Below are positions 18,031 to 27,387 of a DNA stretch of 64,000 nucleotides, piece after piece. Location of the stretch: the NCBI GenBank assembly GCA_018475625.1, contig JAAKEZ010000002.1:124001-188000 (forward strand), read 5' to 3'. The position numbers and the translations under genes were made by a program. Position 1 is the stretch's first letter. The number at the start of each line of letters is the position of its first letter. The notes under the pieces were generated by a model. It was not told where the DNA came from, ran no database searches, and worked only from the letters and a program-made list of their open reading frames with translations. Source of the stretch: Candidatus Bathyarchaeota archaeon A05DMB-2. Lineage in GTDB: Archaea; Thermoproteota; Bathyarchaeia; Bathyarchaeales; Bathycorpusculaceae.

Positions 18031-19512
18031 ATAGGCTGCGGCATCTTCGGGGCAATAAATTTCGAAAAACAACCTGTCTTCCCATACGTTTATTGGGGTC
18101 TCCGCGCCCAAAACCACCGAGGGCACCAGTCCCACGGGTTCCTGACCTACAACGAAGGAAAATTCTGCATCTACAAAAACCTTGATTTGGTGCCTAAACT
18201 GCGAACAAGCGCCATGCAGGAGTGGTTCGGGCGCCTACCGGGGCACATCGGTATCGGCAACGTTCGTTACACCACATCAGGCAAATGCGACGACACATCG
18301 CTGTTGCAGGGCACGCAGCCAGTCACCGGGAAAGCAGATGGAATCGAACTTGCAGTCTCATTCAACGGCAACATCGTCAACACCGCACAACTGAGAAAAG
18401 AGATGGAACAGCAGTTCCCTGATTTCATGTACACTTGCGATTCAGACCTGGTCTGCCACAAACTGCTTCTCGAACTGAAAATAGGCAAAGACCTAACATC
18501 AGCCGTAAGCGCATGCATCGAAAGCCTCGACGGCGCATTCTCCGTGACAGGCATAACTGGGAACGGCGACTTCTTCGCCTTCAAAGACCAGCACGGCATC
18601 AAGCCTTTGTGCGCTGGACACAGCCCAGATGGAAAAACTTGGGCGTTCTCCTCGGAGACCGTGAGCTTAGACATAAACGGGTTGATAAGGGATTTTGAAC
18701 TGGAACCAGGCGAACTCGTCACGGTTTCAGAAAGCGGTTTTAAACGCACACAAATCATCAAGAACCCGCGCAAGGCGTTTTGCGCGTTCGAATACGCTTA
18801 TTTCGCCAGACCCGATTCACGGTTTGACGGCAAATACGTTTACGAAATCCGCGAAGAATTCGGAAGAAACATTGTACGCGAGTACCCTGAAATTGTAAAA
18901 GACGCAGACATCATACTCTCCGTGCCGGAGACAGGCGACGACCCAGCCATGGGCATCCACGAGGCGTCTGGACTGAGGTGGGAAAGGGCATCCCGCAGAC
19001 ACCGTTACGTAACAGAGAGAGCCTTCATCTTACTCAACAAGGAGCGCTACAACACCATAGACCACAAAGTCAACATTTTAGGTTCCAAGGTTAACGGAAA
19101 ACGTGTCATAATGACCGAAGACAGCATAGTCCGCGGTGATACCACAAAAATCATAATAAAAAAAGTGCGCGCTGCAGGCGCCAAAAAAGTCTACATGTTC
19201 GTCACATTCCCACGAATAATTGGCCCTTGCTTCTACGGAATCGACATGGCCACTTACGGGCAACTCATCGGCTCAAGGCACAGCGCAGAGGAAATCGCGA
19301 AAATCATAGGCGCAGACGCCGTCTGCTACCAGTCAATAGACGGGCTTGTACACGCCACAGGTCAGACCAGAGACCAGTTATGCCTCGCCTGCATCACAGG
19401 CGAATACCCGACGCCTTTGGCACAGAAAATGGCTGACGAGATGAAGCAGAAGTTCCTTAATGGCTACGAGGAAAAAGGCAGAATCTACGAGCTCGATGAG
19501 GCATCCACGTAG
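18031..19512 (+). CDS. purF: Amidophosphoribosyltransferase (glutamine PRPP amidotransferase)
   Basis: First committed step of purine synthesis: PRPP plus glutamine to phosphoribosylamine. The class II glutaminase domain must begin with an exposed Cys, and GCGIFGAINFEKQPV with LRAQNHRGHQSHG is encoded from 18031 onward. The PRTase domain has the PRPP loop VIMTEDSIVRGDTTKIII. No ATG, GTG or TTG exists between the in-frame stops at 17980-17985 and the Cys codon at 18037. The best start is ATA at 18031, with AGAAGGGA about 7 nt upstream, giving 493 aa. The first normal start (GTG 18187) would delete the catalytic Cys. The PRTase part (ERAFILLNKERYNT) is divergent from bacterial PurF. It heads the purine cluster. 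Confidence 0.85.
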   Translation: MGCGIFGAINFEKQPVFPYVYWGLRAQNHRGHQSHGFLTYNEGKFCIYKNLDLVPKLRTSAMQEWFGRLPGHIGIGNVRYTTSGKCDDTSLLQGTQPVTGKADGIELAVSFNGNIVNTAQLRKEMEQQFPDFMYTCDSDLVCHKLLLELKIGKDLTSAVSACIESLDGAFSVTGITGNGDFFAFKDQHGIKPLCAGHSPDGKTWAFSSETVSLDINGLIRDFELEPGELVTVSESGFKRTQIIKNPRKAFCAFEYAYFARPDSRFDGKYVYEIREEFGRNIVREYPEIVKDADIILSVPETGDDPAMGIHEASGLRWERASRRHRYVTERAFILLNKERYNTIDHKVNILGSKVNGKRVIMTEDSIVRGDTTKIIIKKVRAAGAKKVYMFVTFPRIIGPCFYGIDMATYGQLIGSRHSAEEIAKIIGADAVCYQSIDGLVHATGQTRDQLCLACITGEYPTPLAQKMADEMKQKFLNGYEEKGRIYELDEAST

Positions 19513-19574
19513 CGTCAAGCGGTAAAGCAAATTAAGCGTTCCAATTAATCCTCTAACACGCATGGTGACCTCTG

Positions 19575-20990
19575 ATGGATAAAGTTGGCATACTCGTCGT
19601 TTCATACGGCGCCCGCGAAGCAACCATGGTTGACGCCTTCGCAAGAAGCCCTAACTACAAAGTTGAGCTTTACGTCGCGGACAAGCAGCGCAATCCCTTC
19701 AACGTGGAAAAAGCCGCCAAACACAAAGTTATTCCTGATTTGAATGTTGAAGAAATCTGCAAGTTCGCCGAAGCCCACAAGGAAAAAATCGACTTCGCCA
19801 TGGTGGGTCCAGAAAAACCCATCATCGAAGGCGTGCGCAACCAAGTGGAACGGCGAACAGGCATACCAGTTATCTGTCCAAGGCAGGAGTACGCCATAGA
19901 AGCCAGCAAGGTGGAGCAGCGCCTACTTTTCCAGGAAATAGCGCCCGAAGCCAACCCGCGCTTCAAGATTTTCAGCCCAGACGACTACAAAAGCGGTGGC
20001 GACGTAAGAAGAGATGTTTACAGGTGGCTTGACGAGCTGGAGAATAAGGCTGTAGTGAAACCTGACAAGCCCGCGGCTGGAAAAGGCGTCGGTGTCTGGG
20101 GTGACCACTTCGCCACCCGGAAACAGCTCTTCGAGCATTTCATGTCAAACTTCCAGTATAGCTCCGTCATTATAGAAGAGAAGGTGGACGGCGAGGAATC
20201 CAGCTTCCAAGCACTATGCGACGGGAAACACTTCGTTCCACTGCCTGACACGCGGGACTACAAGCGAGCGTTTGACGATGATAAGGGACCGAACACGGGC
20301 GGAATGGGCTCCTACAAAGACGCAGACGACAAGCTGCCTTTTCTAACCGCCACAGACAGAGAAAACGAGTTAGCTCTCGCCACGAAAATTTTCCAAAAAT
20401 GGAAGACAAAAATAAGCGATGACACGGCTTTGAGGGGTATCCCCCTGTATCTGGCTTTCATGCACACTGGCTCTGGAATTAAGGTTCTTGAGAACAACAG
20501 TCGCCCAGGAGACCCCGAAATCATAAACCTCATCCCCATTTTGAAGGAGGATTTTGTGGACATCTGCTTCAAAATCTTGGACGGCAACCTGACCCGCGTT
20601 GACTTGGAGAGGGCGGCTACCGTTCTGACCTACAAGGTTCCACCCAGCTACGGCGGCTACGCAGATGTTTATCCAAGCTTGGTAGACAACGCGGCGATTA
20701 ACACCGCAGTGGATTTCTCAGGGGTTCATGCGTTAGAGAGCAAGTATGGTGACAGAATCCGCGTTTATCCAGGCGCCATGGAACTAAGAAACGGCAAAGC
20801 GTACGCGCTGAAGTCCCGAGCCGTCGGCGTGTTGGGCATCGGAGAAAACATCGAGGAAGCGCGGCAAATTTCTCTGGAGGGCGCCCGAGCGATTAAAGGT
20901 GGGGCACTATGGAACAGGACTGATATAGCGTCGAAGCAGCACATAGCCAAAAGCGTAAACCACATGGATAGGTTGAGGCGCAAGCCGTGA
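19575..20990 (+). CDS. purD: Phosphoribosylamine--glycine ligase
   Basis: ATP-grasp enzyme converting phosphoribosylamine plus glycine to GAR, the step after PurF. The 471 aa protein shows the ATP-grasp glycine loop KPDKPAAGKGVGVWGD, VIIEEKVDGEESSFQA, the GPNTGGMGSY loop, and the metal-binding ENNSRPGDPEIINLIP. It is somewhat longer than bacterial PurD (about 430 aa) and its N-terminus (VGILVVSYGAREATMVDAF) is adapted. It overlaps the next gene by GTGA, implying coupling. Confidence 0.93.
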   Translation: MDKVGILVVSYGAREATMVDAFARSPNYKVELYVADKQRNPFNVEKAAKHKVIPDLNVEEICKFAEAHKEKIDFAMVGPEKPIIEGVRNQVERRTGIPVICPRQEYAIEASKVEQRLLFQEIAPEANPRFKIFSPDDYKSGGDVRRDVYRWLDELENKAVVKPDKPAAGKGVGVWGDHFATRKQLFEHFMSNFQYSSVIIEEKVDGEESSFQALCDGKHFVPLPDTRDYKRAFDDDKGPNTGGMGSYKDADDKLPFLTATDRENELALATKIFQKWKTKISDDTALRGIPLYLAFMHTGSGIKVLENNSRPGDPEIINLIPILKEDFVDICFKILDGNLTRVDLERAATVLTYKVPPSYGGYADVYPSLVDNAAINTAVDFSGVHALESKYGDRIRVYPGAMELRNGKAYALKSRAVGVLGIGENIEEARQISLEGARAIKGGALWNRTDIASKQHIAKSVNHMDRLRRKP

Positions 20991-22069
20991 AGCGCATCTT
21001 CATTTCCGACTGTGAAGGACCCATAAGCAGAAACGACAACGCGTTCGAGATCACTGCCCGATTCGTGCCAGACGGCGACAAACTCTTCACCCTCATAAGC
21101 AAGTACGATGATGTGCTCGCTGACGTTCTCAAGAAGCCCGGTTACTCAGCTGGAAGTACGTTAAAGCTGATTTTGCCCTTCCTGAAAGCCTACAACATCA
21201 CAGACAAACTTATGGAAGAGTTCTCCGCCAAAAACCTAATCCTGATTGCCAGCAGCAAAGAAACCCTGCGGCACGTGAGGACAATCGCCAGCTCCTTCAT
21301 CGTCAGCACAAGCTACGAGCATTACATCAAGGCTCTCTGCAAAGCACTGGATTTTCCCTTCGAAAACACATACTGCACCAAGCTCAGCATCGACAAGTAC
21401 ACGATAACTTCACAAGAAAAAGCGCAACTACGAGAGTTGGCACGAGAAATCGCACAGATGAAGCTGATTAACATTCCACCTTCAGCCACATCAATTCAGG
21501 ACTTTTCCGGCAAGGACCAAGAAACAATCAAGCGGCTTGACGAAATTTTCTGGACTGAGATGCCTAAAATGGGCATCGGCAACATCTTTTCTGAAGTGAT
21601 AACCGTCGGCGGCGAACAAAAAGCTGAAGCCATAGCAGACGCCCTGTCGAGGCTACAAGCGCGCTTGAGCGATGTGATGTACGTGGGAGACAGCATAACC
21701 GACGTGGAAGCTTTCAAACTCGTTAAAGAGAACGACGGCTTAACCGTCTCCTTTAACGGCAACAGCTACGCGGTGAAAAACGCAGAAGTAGCGGTGCAAT
21801 CCGAAAACAGCACAGTAACAGCCTTAATCGCTGACCTCTTCTGCACCCATGGAAGGGAGCGAACCCTGCATGTGCTTGAAAACTGGAACAGAGAAGCACT
21901 GCGAAAAAGTCAGGTCAGCCAGCCTCTGCTTGACAAGTTTTTGGCGCTGTACCCTGAGACTTTGCCCAAGGTTCAAATAGTGACACATAGAAATATGGAA
22001 TTAATCGCAAAAGAAAGCAGCGAGTTTAGAAAAAAAGTCAGGGGAGAAAGCATTGGGAGACTTGGATAA
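20987..22069 (+). CDS. HAD-superfamily protein, COG4030/EhaR-like
   Basis: A 360 aa haloacid-dehalogenase-fold protein starting at a GTG that overlaps purD by 4 nt. HAD motif I is [13 protein letters not shown] (nucleophile D8, general acid E10) and motif IV is [13 protein letters not shown] (about residues 230-242), so phosphatase activity is plausible. It resembles the archaeal group annotated as energy-converting hydrogenase subunit R/COG4030, whose function is not established. The setting, between purD and ftr in a coupled run, hints at a phosphatase or regulator in purine or C1 metabolism; that is inference. The C-terminal third has no motif I recognise. Confidence 0.75.
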   Translation: MKRIFISDCEGPISRNDNAFEITARFVPDGDKLFTLISKYDDVLADVLKKPGYSAGSTLKLILPFLKAYNITDKLMEEFSAKNLILIASSKETLRHVRTIASSFIVSTSYEHYIKALCKALDFPFENTYCTKLSIDKYTITSQEKAQLRELAREIAQMKLINIPPSATSIQDFSGKDQETIKRLDEIFWTEMPKMGIGNIFSEVITVGGEQKAEAIADALSRLQARLSDVMYVGDSITDVEAFKLVKENDGLTVSFNGNSYAVKNAEVAVQSENSTVTALIADLFCTHGRERTLHVLENWNREALRKSQVSQPLLDKFLALYPETLPKVQIVTHRNMELIAKESSEFRKKVRGESIGRLG

Positions 22070-22070
22070 A

Positions 22071-22982
22071 ATGTCTGTAAACTCTAAGGTTGAGGATACA
22101 TACGCCGAAGCCTTTGCCGGAGTTTTTTGCCGAGTAATAGTCACGGCTGATGATGAGCGAACAGTGCGTAGCGCAGCGGAGGATTCGACTGCCACGCCCT
22201 CCGTGGTCATCGGCAGAATAGAAGGCGGCGTTGAGAAGTGGCTTGGCGAAAAGGAGACTCCTGACCACCGCAAAGGCGCGCTTCTGCAGTTCTGGGGCGG
22301 ATTAGACCCGAAAAAGCGGTTTTCCGATTCATTGAAAAAGTTTGAGGCTGAACTCTCTTACAGAATCCGCCAAGACATTTTAGTCAAGCCTTTCACAGCG
22401 GTTTTCGATGCACTCCCTGATGCGGAAGGGAAACTGGACATGATGACACGCGTGGGACACTGCGGCGACGGTTATGAATGGGTTGAGAAACGAAGCGGCA
22501 GAGAAGTCATCATCGTGCCGTTGATGGTTCCAGACTTCATCATCGAACGATATCTGGGCTATGCGCGCGGCGTCATGGGCGCGAACTTCTGGGTAATGTG
22601 CAAAACAAAAGAGGCACTGCGAAAGGCGGGAAAAAAGGCTTTAGAAGCCATACATACAGTGAACGGCGTTGTCACACCGTTTGACGTTTGCTCGGCGGGT
22701 TCAAAGCCTGAGACCCGCTATCCCATAATTGGTCCAACCACGAATCACTCGTACTGCCCAAGCCTGAAGCCGCGTTTGGGCGAAGCCTTAAAGGTGCCTG
22801 ACGGCGTGCACTACATTCCAGAGATAGTGATAAACGGAGTTTCGATGGAAGCGGTCAAAGCCGCCACCAAAGCCGGAATCGAAGCAGTCCTCAACATCGA
22901 TGGCGTCTTGCGGGTTTCTGCTGGCAACTACGGCGGCAAGCTGGGCGCTTATAGAATTAACTTGCGTGAGCTGTTCCCATGA
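22071..22982 (+). CDS. ftr: Formylmethanofuran--tetrahydromethanopterin N-formyltransferase
   Basis: Transfers the formyl group between methanofuran and tetrahydromethanopterin in the archaeal methyl branch of the Wood-Ljungdahl pathway and methanogenesis. The protein follows Ftr along its length: [19 protein letters not shown] near the start, [43 protein letters not shown]-like and [10 protein letters not shown] segments, and the diagnostic end [20 protein letters not shown] use the ATG at 22071, one base after the HAD stop, with GGAGA upstream; the TTG at 22053 is an alternative. 303 aa is normal length. It overlaps the following pfkB by ATGA, placing a C1-carrier enzyme inside a purine operon. 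Confidence 0.92.
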   Translation: MSVNSKVEDTYAEAFAGVFCRVIVTADDERTVRSAAEDSTATPSVVIGRIEGGVEKWLGEKETPDHRKGALLQFWGGLDPKKRFSDSLKKFEAELSYRIRQDILVKPFTAVFDALPDAEGKLDMMTRVGHCGDGYEWVEKRSGREVIIVPLMVPDFIIERYLGYARGVMGANFWVMCKTKEALRKAGKKALEAIHTVNGVVTPFDVCSAGSKPETRYPIIGPTTNHSYCPSLKPRLGEALKVPDGVHYIPEIVINGVSMEAVKAATKAGIEAVLNIDGVLRVSAGNYGGKLGAYRINLRELFP

Positions 22983-23893
22983 GCGGCTTTGACGTCGTCG
23001 GTTTCGGCGCCCTCAACGTGGACAAACTCTTCAGAGTAAACCATCTTGCCAAGGCGGAAGAGGAAAGCTTCATCGAGGACACCGCTGAGGCATGTGGCGG
23101 TTCAGCCGCAAACACCGCGGTTGGCTTAGCGAGGCTCGGATGCAAAGTGGGCTTCATCGGCAAAGTGGGCTGCGACAGGGAAGGCGACCTGCTAGTCAAC
23201 GACTTCGTCAAGGAAGGTGTGGACACAGCAGGCATAATCCGCGTTGCACAGGGCAAAAGCGGTTCGGTTCTGGGTTTCGTGGACAAGAAAGGCGCACGAG
23301 CGTTGTATATTGACCCCGGCGTCAACAGCACCATTACGCCAGATGAGGTAAACAACAGATACGTTGCACGAGCGCAGTTCTTGCATTTAACCTCGTTCGT
23401 CGGAGACACATCATTTCAAACACAGAAAAAACTCTTGGACACCATCCCCAACAGCGTCAAGGTCAGCTTCGACCCCGGCGCCTTGTACGCAAGGAAAGGA
23501 TATGCGGCTCTGGAACCAATTCTGAATAGGACATACCTTTTGATGCCTAACGCCATCGAACTTCAACTCTTGACGGGAAAATTGGATTATTGCCAAGGCG
23601 CCGACTTAATGGTTGGACGCGGCTGCAAACTTGTGGCTGTCAAGCTAGGCAGGGATGGCTGTTACGTTACAGACGGTCGTGAACGGCACCTGATAGAGCC
23701 GTTCAAGGTAAAAGTGGCGGACACTACCGGGGCGGGGGACGCGTTCTGCGCGGGCTTCCTCTATGGCTTGCTAAATGCCAAGAGCCTTTACGAGTGTGGG
23801 AGACTGGGCAACTTTGTGGCTTCAAGGTGCATCATGAAAATGGGCGCCAGAGCGGGACTGCCTTTCGCTGAGGATTTAGAATCTCTTGGTTAA
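22979..23893 (+). CDS. PfkB-family kinase, ribokinase-like
   Basis: A 304 aa sugar or nucleoside kinase with both PfkB signatures: [21 protein letters not shown] (about residues 39-59) and [19 protein letters not shown] (about 246-264). The N-terminal [11 protein letters not shown] block is ribokinase-like. It is translationally coupled to ftr and ends 18 nt inside the convergent purQ. In a purine cluster, ribose or nucleoside salvage (for example inosine or adenosine kinase) is a reasonable guess but not proven. Confidence 0.88.
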   Translation: MSGFDVVGFGALNVDKLFRVNHLAKAEEESFIEDTAEACGGSAANTAVGLARLGCKVGFIGKVGCDREGDLLVNDFVKEGVDTAGIIRVAQGKSGSVLGFVDKKGARALYIDPGVNSTITPDEVNNRYVARAQFLHLTSFVGDTSFQTQKKLLDTIPNSVKVSFDPGALYARKGYAALEPILNRTYLLMPNAIELQLLTGKLDYCQGADLMVGRGCKLVAVKLGRDGCYVTDGRERHLIEPFKVKVADTTGAGDAFCAGFLYGLLNAKSLYECGRLGNFVASRCIMKMGARAGLPFAEDLESLG

Positions 23894-24694
23894 GTGGTCG
23901 ATTAGGCTTTCGAAAATGAGTTTTCCGTCGCCATACTGCGGCACTTGCTCCCGCCGTGTCCAGTCAGGCTGCTGCCACCAGTAAAGTGCACGTTCAGGAT
24001 GCGGCATCAAGCCGAAAATTGTTCCTTCACGGTTGCAGATGCCAGCGATGTCGTGGAATGAGCCATTCGGGTTCGTTGGGTAGCTGCCTTCCGCGTATTC
24101 GCCGCTCTCGTTGCAGTACCGCAGAACCAGCATGTCGTTCTCGTACAGTTTATCAAGCAGCTGCTGCTCCTTCTCTTTGGGGAACAGGAACCTGCCTTCT
24201 GAGTGTGCGACGGGTATGTGGAGCACTTTTCCCGTCGGGATTTTGTTTGTGAATATGCATTTGCCCTTGTTCTCATGCTTGAGGTGAATCCAGCGGCAGT
24301 TGTAGCCCTGCGGAATGTTCGTTGCAAGCGTCGCCTCAGGATAGGCGCTTACGCCCTCGAATCCGGGTAGCAAACCGTACTCGACGAGCACCTGAAAGCC
24401 ATTGCAAATGCCCAGAATCGGTCTGTTCTCTTCGATGAAAGTTTTCAGCTCTTTGTCCAGCTCAGCGGACAGCCATCTTGCGAGTATGACGCCTGCGCGC
24501 ACGTAATCGCCGAAGGAGAAGCCGCCTGGAAAAACGAGAACCTGATAGTCCAAGAGGTTTCGTCGTTTGATTAGCTCGTTCAGGTGCAGCGTCTCAGCTT
24601 GCACGCCCAACTCTTGGAAGGCACGCTGGGTTTCGGCGTCGCAGTTTGTTCCGCCCACGCGCATGACGCAGACTTTTATCTCTTCCCGCTTCAC
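23876..24694 (-). CDS. purQ: Phosphoribosylformylglycinamidine synthase, glutaminase subunit
   Basis: Class I glutamine amidotransferase that feeds ammonia to PurL. The 272 aa protein shows [19 protein letters not shown], the catalytic Cys in [14 protein letters not shown], and the His-Glu pair in [11 protein letters not shown]. The start is GTG, three bases after the purL stop, so purL and purQ are coupled. It is slightly longer than the separate bacterial PurQ (about 225 aa), in line with archaeal forms carrying insertions. Its end overlaps pfkB tail to tail. Confidence 0.95.
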   Translation of the reverse strand: MKREEIKVCVMRVGGTNCDAETQRAFQELGVQAETLHLNELIKRRNLLDYQVLVFPGGFSFGDYVRAGVILARWLSAELDKELKTFIEENRPILGICNGFQVLVEYGLLPGFEGVSAYPEATLATNIPQGYNCRWIHLKHENKGKCIFTNKIPTGKVLHIPVAHSEGRFLFPKEKEQQLLDKLYENDMLVLRYCNESGEYAEGSYPTNPNGSFHDIAGICNREGTIFGLMPHPERALYWWQQPDWTRREQVPQYGDGKLIFESLIDHLTKRF

Positions 24695-24697
24695 GTG

Positions 24698-27082
24698 CTA
24701 CACCCCGCTGCTCAGAGTTCGTTTCCAACTTGCCCGCAAATCAGCAATCGGCACATCCACGACTGCAGGGCGCTTCAACCCTTGAATTATGAGCCGCGGG
24801 TTCTTGGTGACCCTGCCTATTTCCGCGTGAACCCTGCCCTTCATCAACTTTTCAAATTCTTCTCGGTCTTTCTCCGTGACTTCTACTAGGATACGGCTGT
24901 TTGACTCAGAAAATAACAAGAAGTCATCTCGCGTTATCAACTTTCTCGGCACCGCTCGCAAATCCATCTCCAAACCATAGCCACCTGCAAACGCCATCTC
25001 TGCGGCAGCCACAGCCAATCCACCTTCCGAGAGGTCATGACAAGCTTTTACAACTCCCTCGCCTACGGCTTTCGTTAAGGCGTAATAGGTTTTGCGTGCT
25101 TGCGTCGCGCGCGTTTTAGGCACTGACTTACCCAAGAATCCTTTTAGCTTATAGTATTCTGAGCCGCCCAGCTCAGGATAAGTGTTGCCCACAAGGTAGA
25201 GCAGGTTGCCCGGCGTTTTCAAGTCCATCGAAACGGCTGAACGTATGTCGGGAACAATGCCCACCGCCGTGATTAGCAGTGTCGGTGTGACCGCCCCAAT
25301 GGGCGACTCGTTGTACAGGCTGTCTTTGCCCGAGATGAACGGCGTCCTGTACGCAGTGGCAATGTCGTAGCAAGCTTCACATGCACGCACGAGAGATCCT
25401 AACCTTTCGGGTTTTTCGGGGTTCCCCCAGACGAAATTATCCAGCAACGCGATTCGGCGTCCGCCAACTGCCACGTTATTTCGCACAGCTTCGTCTATGG
25501 CGGCGGCTGCCATCCAGTAAGCGTCGATCTTTCCGTAGTTCGGGTTCATGCCGCACGAGATTGCGACGCCCTTCCATGAGTTGTCGAGTGGTTTGATTAT
25601 TGAGGCGTCGTTGGGTCCAGCGTACTTGCCGTGCAGCGGCTTTAGCGCCGTGTTCCCCTTCACTTCGTGATCGTAAGTGCGCACTACGCTTTCTTTGCTG
25701 GCTATGTTCGGCGCCGACAACAACTGCAACAACGCTTCAGTGAGGTTTTCAGGTTCAGGGAACTCGGGCTCTTCAAAGCTGACGACGGGGTAGGTTGCGG
25801 TTTTCATGCTTTCTGGAGGCTTGAATAGGAACTGCATGTCGATGTCCGCAACTGTGACGCCTTCAAAGCTAAGTTGGAGCCGTTTTTCTCGGGTGAGCTT
25901 TCCCACCGCGGTGGCTTCAACGCCTTCTTTCTCGAAGACCGCCAAAGCCTGTTCAAGGTTTTCCGGCGGAACCGTTAGTAACATGCGTTCTTGTGATTCG
26001 GAAACGAAGATTTCCCACGGAGCCAAACCCGCGTATTTCAGCGGTACCTTGCTCAGGTCTACTGTGGCGCCGCAACCGAATCGTTCTGCTGTTTCGCCGA
26101 CGGCGCTTGACATTCCTCCACCGCCCAAGTCGGTAGTGGCTGAGGCGAACTCGCGGTCTCGGATTTCCATCAAGGCACGTTTCAGTTTTTCCTCCTCAAT
26201 CGGGTCGGCGATTTGCACGGCGGGTCGGCTGACTTCTTCAGATTTCTCGGTAAGTTCGGCGCTGGCGAAGGTGACGCCGTGTATGCCATCGCGTCCTGTT
26301 TTTCCGCCCGCCACAACGATTACGTGGCCTGCTTGTGCGTTTTTTCTGAACTTGCGGAGCGGAAGCAAGCCGATGCAACCGCAGTAAACGACCACGTTTC
26401 CAGTGTAGCTTTCATCGAAATAGATGGCGCCGTTGACGGTGGGAATGCCCATGTTGTTGCCGTACGCGCCGATGCCTGCGGTGACACCCATGTAAACGTA
26501 CTTTGGGTGCTTCACGCCAGCTGGAAGCTTGGTGTAATCGTAATCGAGGGGTCCAAAGCCCAGCACGTCGGTGCAAGCAATCGGATCAGCCCAGACACCG
26601 AGTACATCACGTATTACGCCGCCCACGCCCGTGGCTGCCCCGCCAAACGGCTCCACTGCGGATGGGTGGTTGTGAGTTTCGACTTTGGCTGCGATGGCGT
26701 AGCCGCGGTCGAAGCTTATGATGCCTGCGTTGTCTTCGAAGACGCTGACGCACCAGCGGGGGTTGATTTCGCGTGTGGCTTTGGCGATGTAGGTTTTGAA
26801 GAGGCTGTTGATTTCTTTGCCGTCGATGCGGATTTTTCCTTTGAAGGTTTTATGGTAGCAGTGCTCGCTCCATGTTTGTGCTATAGTTTGGAGTTCCACG
26901 TCGGTGGGGTTTCGCTTTTGGGCTTGGAAATAGGCTTGGACTTGTTTCATCTCCTGCAGGCTTAAGCCTAAGCCGAGTTCGCTGCTGATTTCGAGAAGCT
27001 GCTGGTCGGATGCGTTCTGCGTGTTAATTTCGTGCAGGCTAAACGGGGTATCTCTGCTGCTGTAGAGGCTGCTCTGCGTCAT
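24698..27082 (-). CDS. purL: Phosphoribosylformylglycinamidine synthase, large subunit
   Basis: ATP-dependent conversion of FGAR to FGAM. The 794 aa small-type PurL shows LQTIAQTWSEHCYHKTFKGK, AAKVETHNHPSAVEPFGGAA, VAGGKTGRDGIHGVTFAS, TDLGGGGMSSAVGE and CHDLSEGGLAVAAAEMA. This type needs separate PurS and PurQ partners, and both flank it: purS overlaps by ATGA and purQ follows after 3 nt. This fixes the complete PurSLQ complex. Confidence 0.97.
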   Translation of the reverse strand: MTQSSLYSSRDTPFSLHEINTQNASDQQLLEISSELGLGLSLQEMKQVQAYFQAQKRNPTDVELQTIAQTWSEHCYHKTFKGKIRIDGKEINSLFKTYIAKATREINPRWCVSVFEDNAGIISFDRGYAIAAKVETHNHPSAVEPFGGAATGVGGVIRDVLGVWADPIACTDVLGFGPLDYDYTKLPAGVKHPKYVYMGVTAGIGAYGNNMGIPTVNGAIYFDESYTGNVVVYCGCIGLLPLRKFRKNAQAGHVIVVAGGKTGRDGIHGVTFASAELTEKSEEVSRPAVQIADPIEEEKLKRALMEIRDREFASATTDLGGGGMSSAVGETAERFGCGATVDLSKVPLKYAGLAPWEIFVSESQERMLLTVPPENLEQALAVFEKEGVEATAVGKLTREKRLQLSFEGVTVADIDMQFLFKPPESMKTATYPVVSFEEPEFPEPENLTEALLQLLSAPNIASKESVVRTYDHEVKGNTALKPLHGKYAGPNDASIIKPLDNSWKGVAISCGMNPNYGKIDAYWMAAAAIDEAVRNNVAVGGRRIALLDNFVWGNPEKPERLGSLVRACEACYDIATAYRTPFISGKDSLYNESPIGAVTPTLLITAVGIVPDIRSAVSMDLKTPGNLLYLVGNTYPELGGSEYYKLKGFLGKSVPKTRATQARKTYYALTKAVGEGVVKACHDLSEGGLAVAAAEMAFAGGYGLEMDLRAVPRKLITRDDFLLFSESNSRILVEVTEKDREEFEKLMKGRVHAEIGRVTKNPRLIIQGLKRPAVVDVPIADLRASWKRTLSSGV

Positions 27083-27330
27083 TTTTGCTCCTCAACACTG
27101 ATTGTGTAGTTATCCTTGGTCGGGTTTGCGAGAAGCCGTTTCGCCATCTCTTCTGCTTTCGATCTGGCTTCCCTGAGCGTTTGTGCATCGATAAGGACGT
27201 TGTAAACTTTGCTCACGTTAACCGCATCGACCATGTAGCCGAGTTCTTTCAGTAAGCGTGCTACGGTCTCGCCTTCAGGGTCGCTGTGACCTGGTTTGAG
27301 GCTGACTTCGATTTTCGCGCGGTATTTCAT
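27079..27330 (-). CDS. purS: Phosphoribosylformylglycinamidine synthase, PurS subunit
   Basis: An 83 aa bridging subunit that links PurL and PurQ. It matches the family: AKIEVSLKPGHSDPEGETVARLLKELGY at the start, then VSKVYNVLIDA. Its stop overlaps the purL ATG (ATGA). Complete. Confidence 0.95.
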   Translation of the reverse strand: MKYRAKIEVSLKPGHSDPEGETVARLLKELGYMVDAVNVSKVYNVLIDAQTLREARSKAEEMAKRLLANPTKDNYTISVEEQK

Positions 27331-27387
27331 GGGCTAAAATGCTAAGCGTACGGATTTAAACGCTTTCATCACTAAAACTGCAAAGCA

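Noticed and set aside
17937-18185. 82-codon frame upstream of the first GTG of purF
   Set aside because: The true purF N-terminus, with its catalytic Cys, is read in a different frame through this stretch; this frame is a shadow.
26213-26965. 250-codon plus-strand frame antisense to purL
   Set aside because: It lies wholly inside the conserved purL reading frame and has no motif; a composition artefact.
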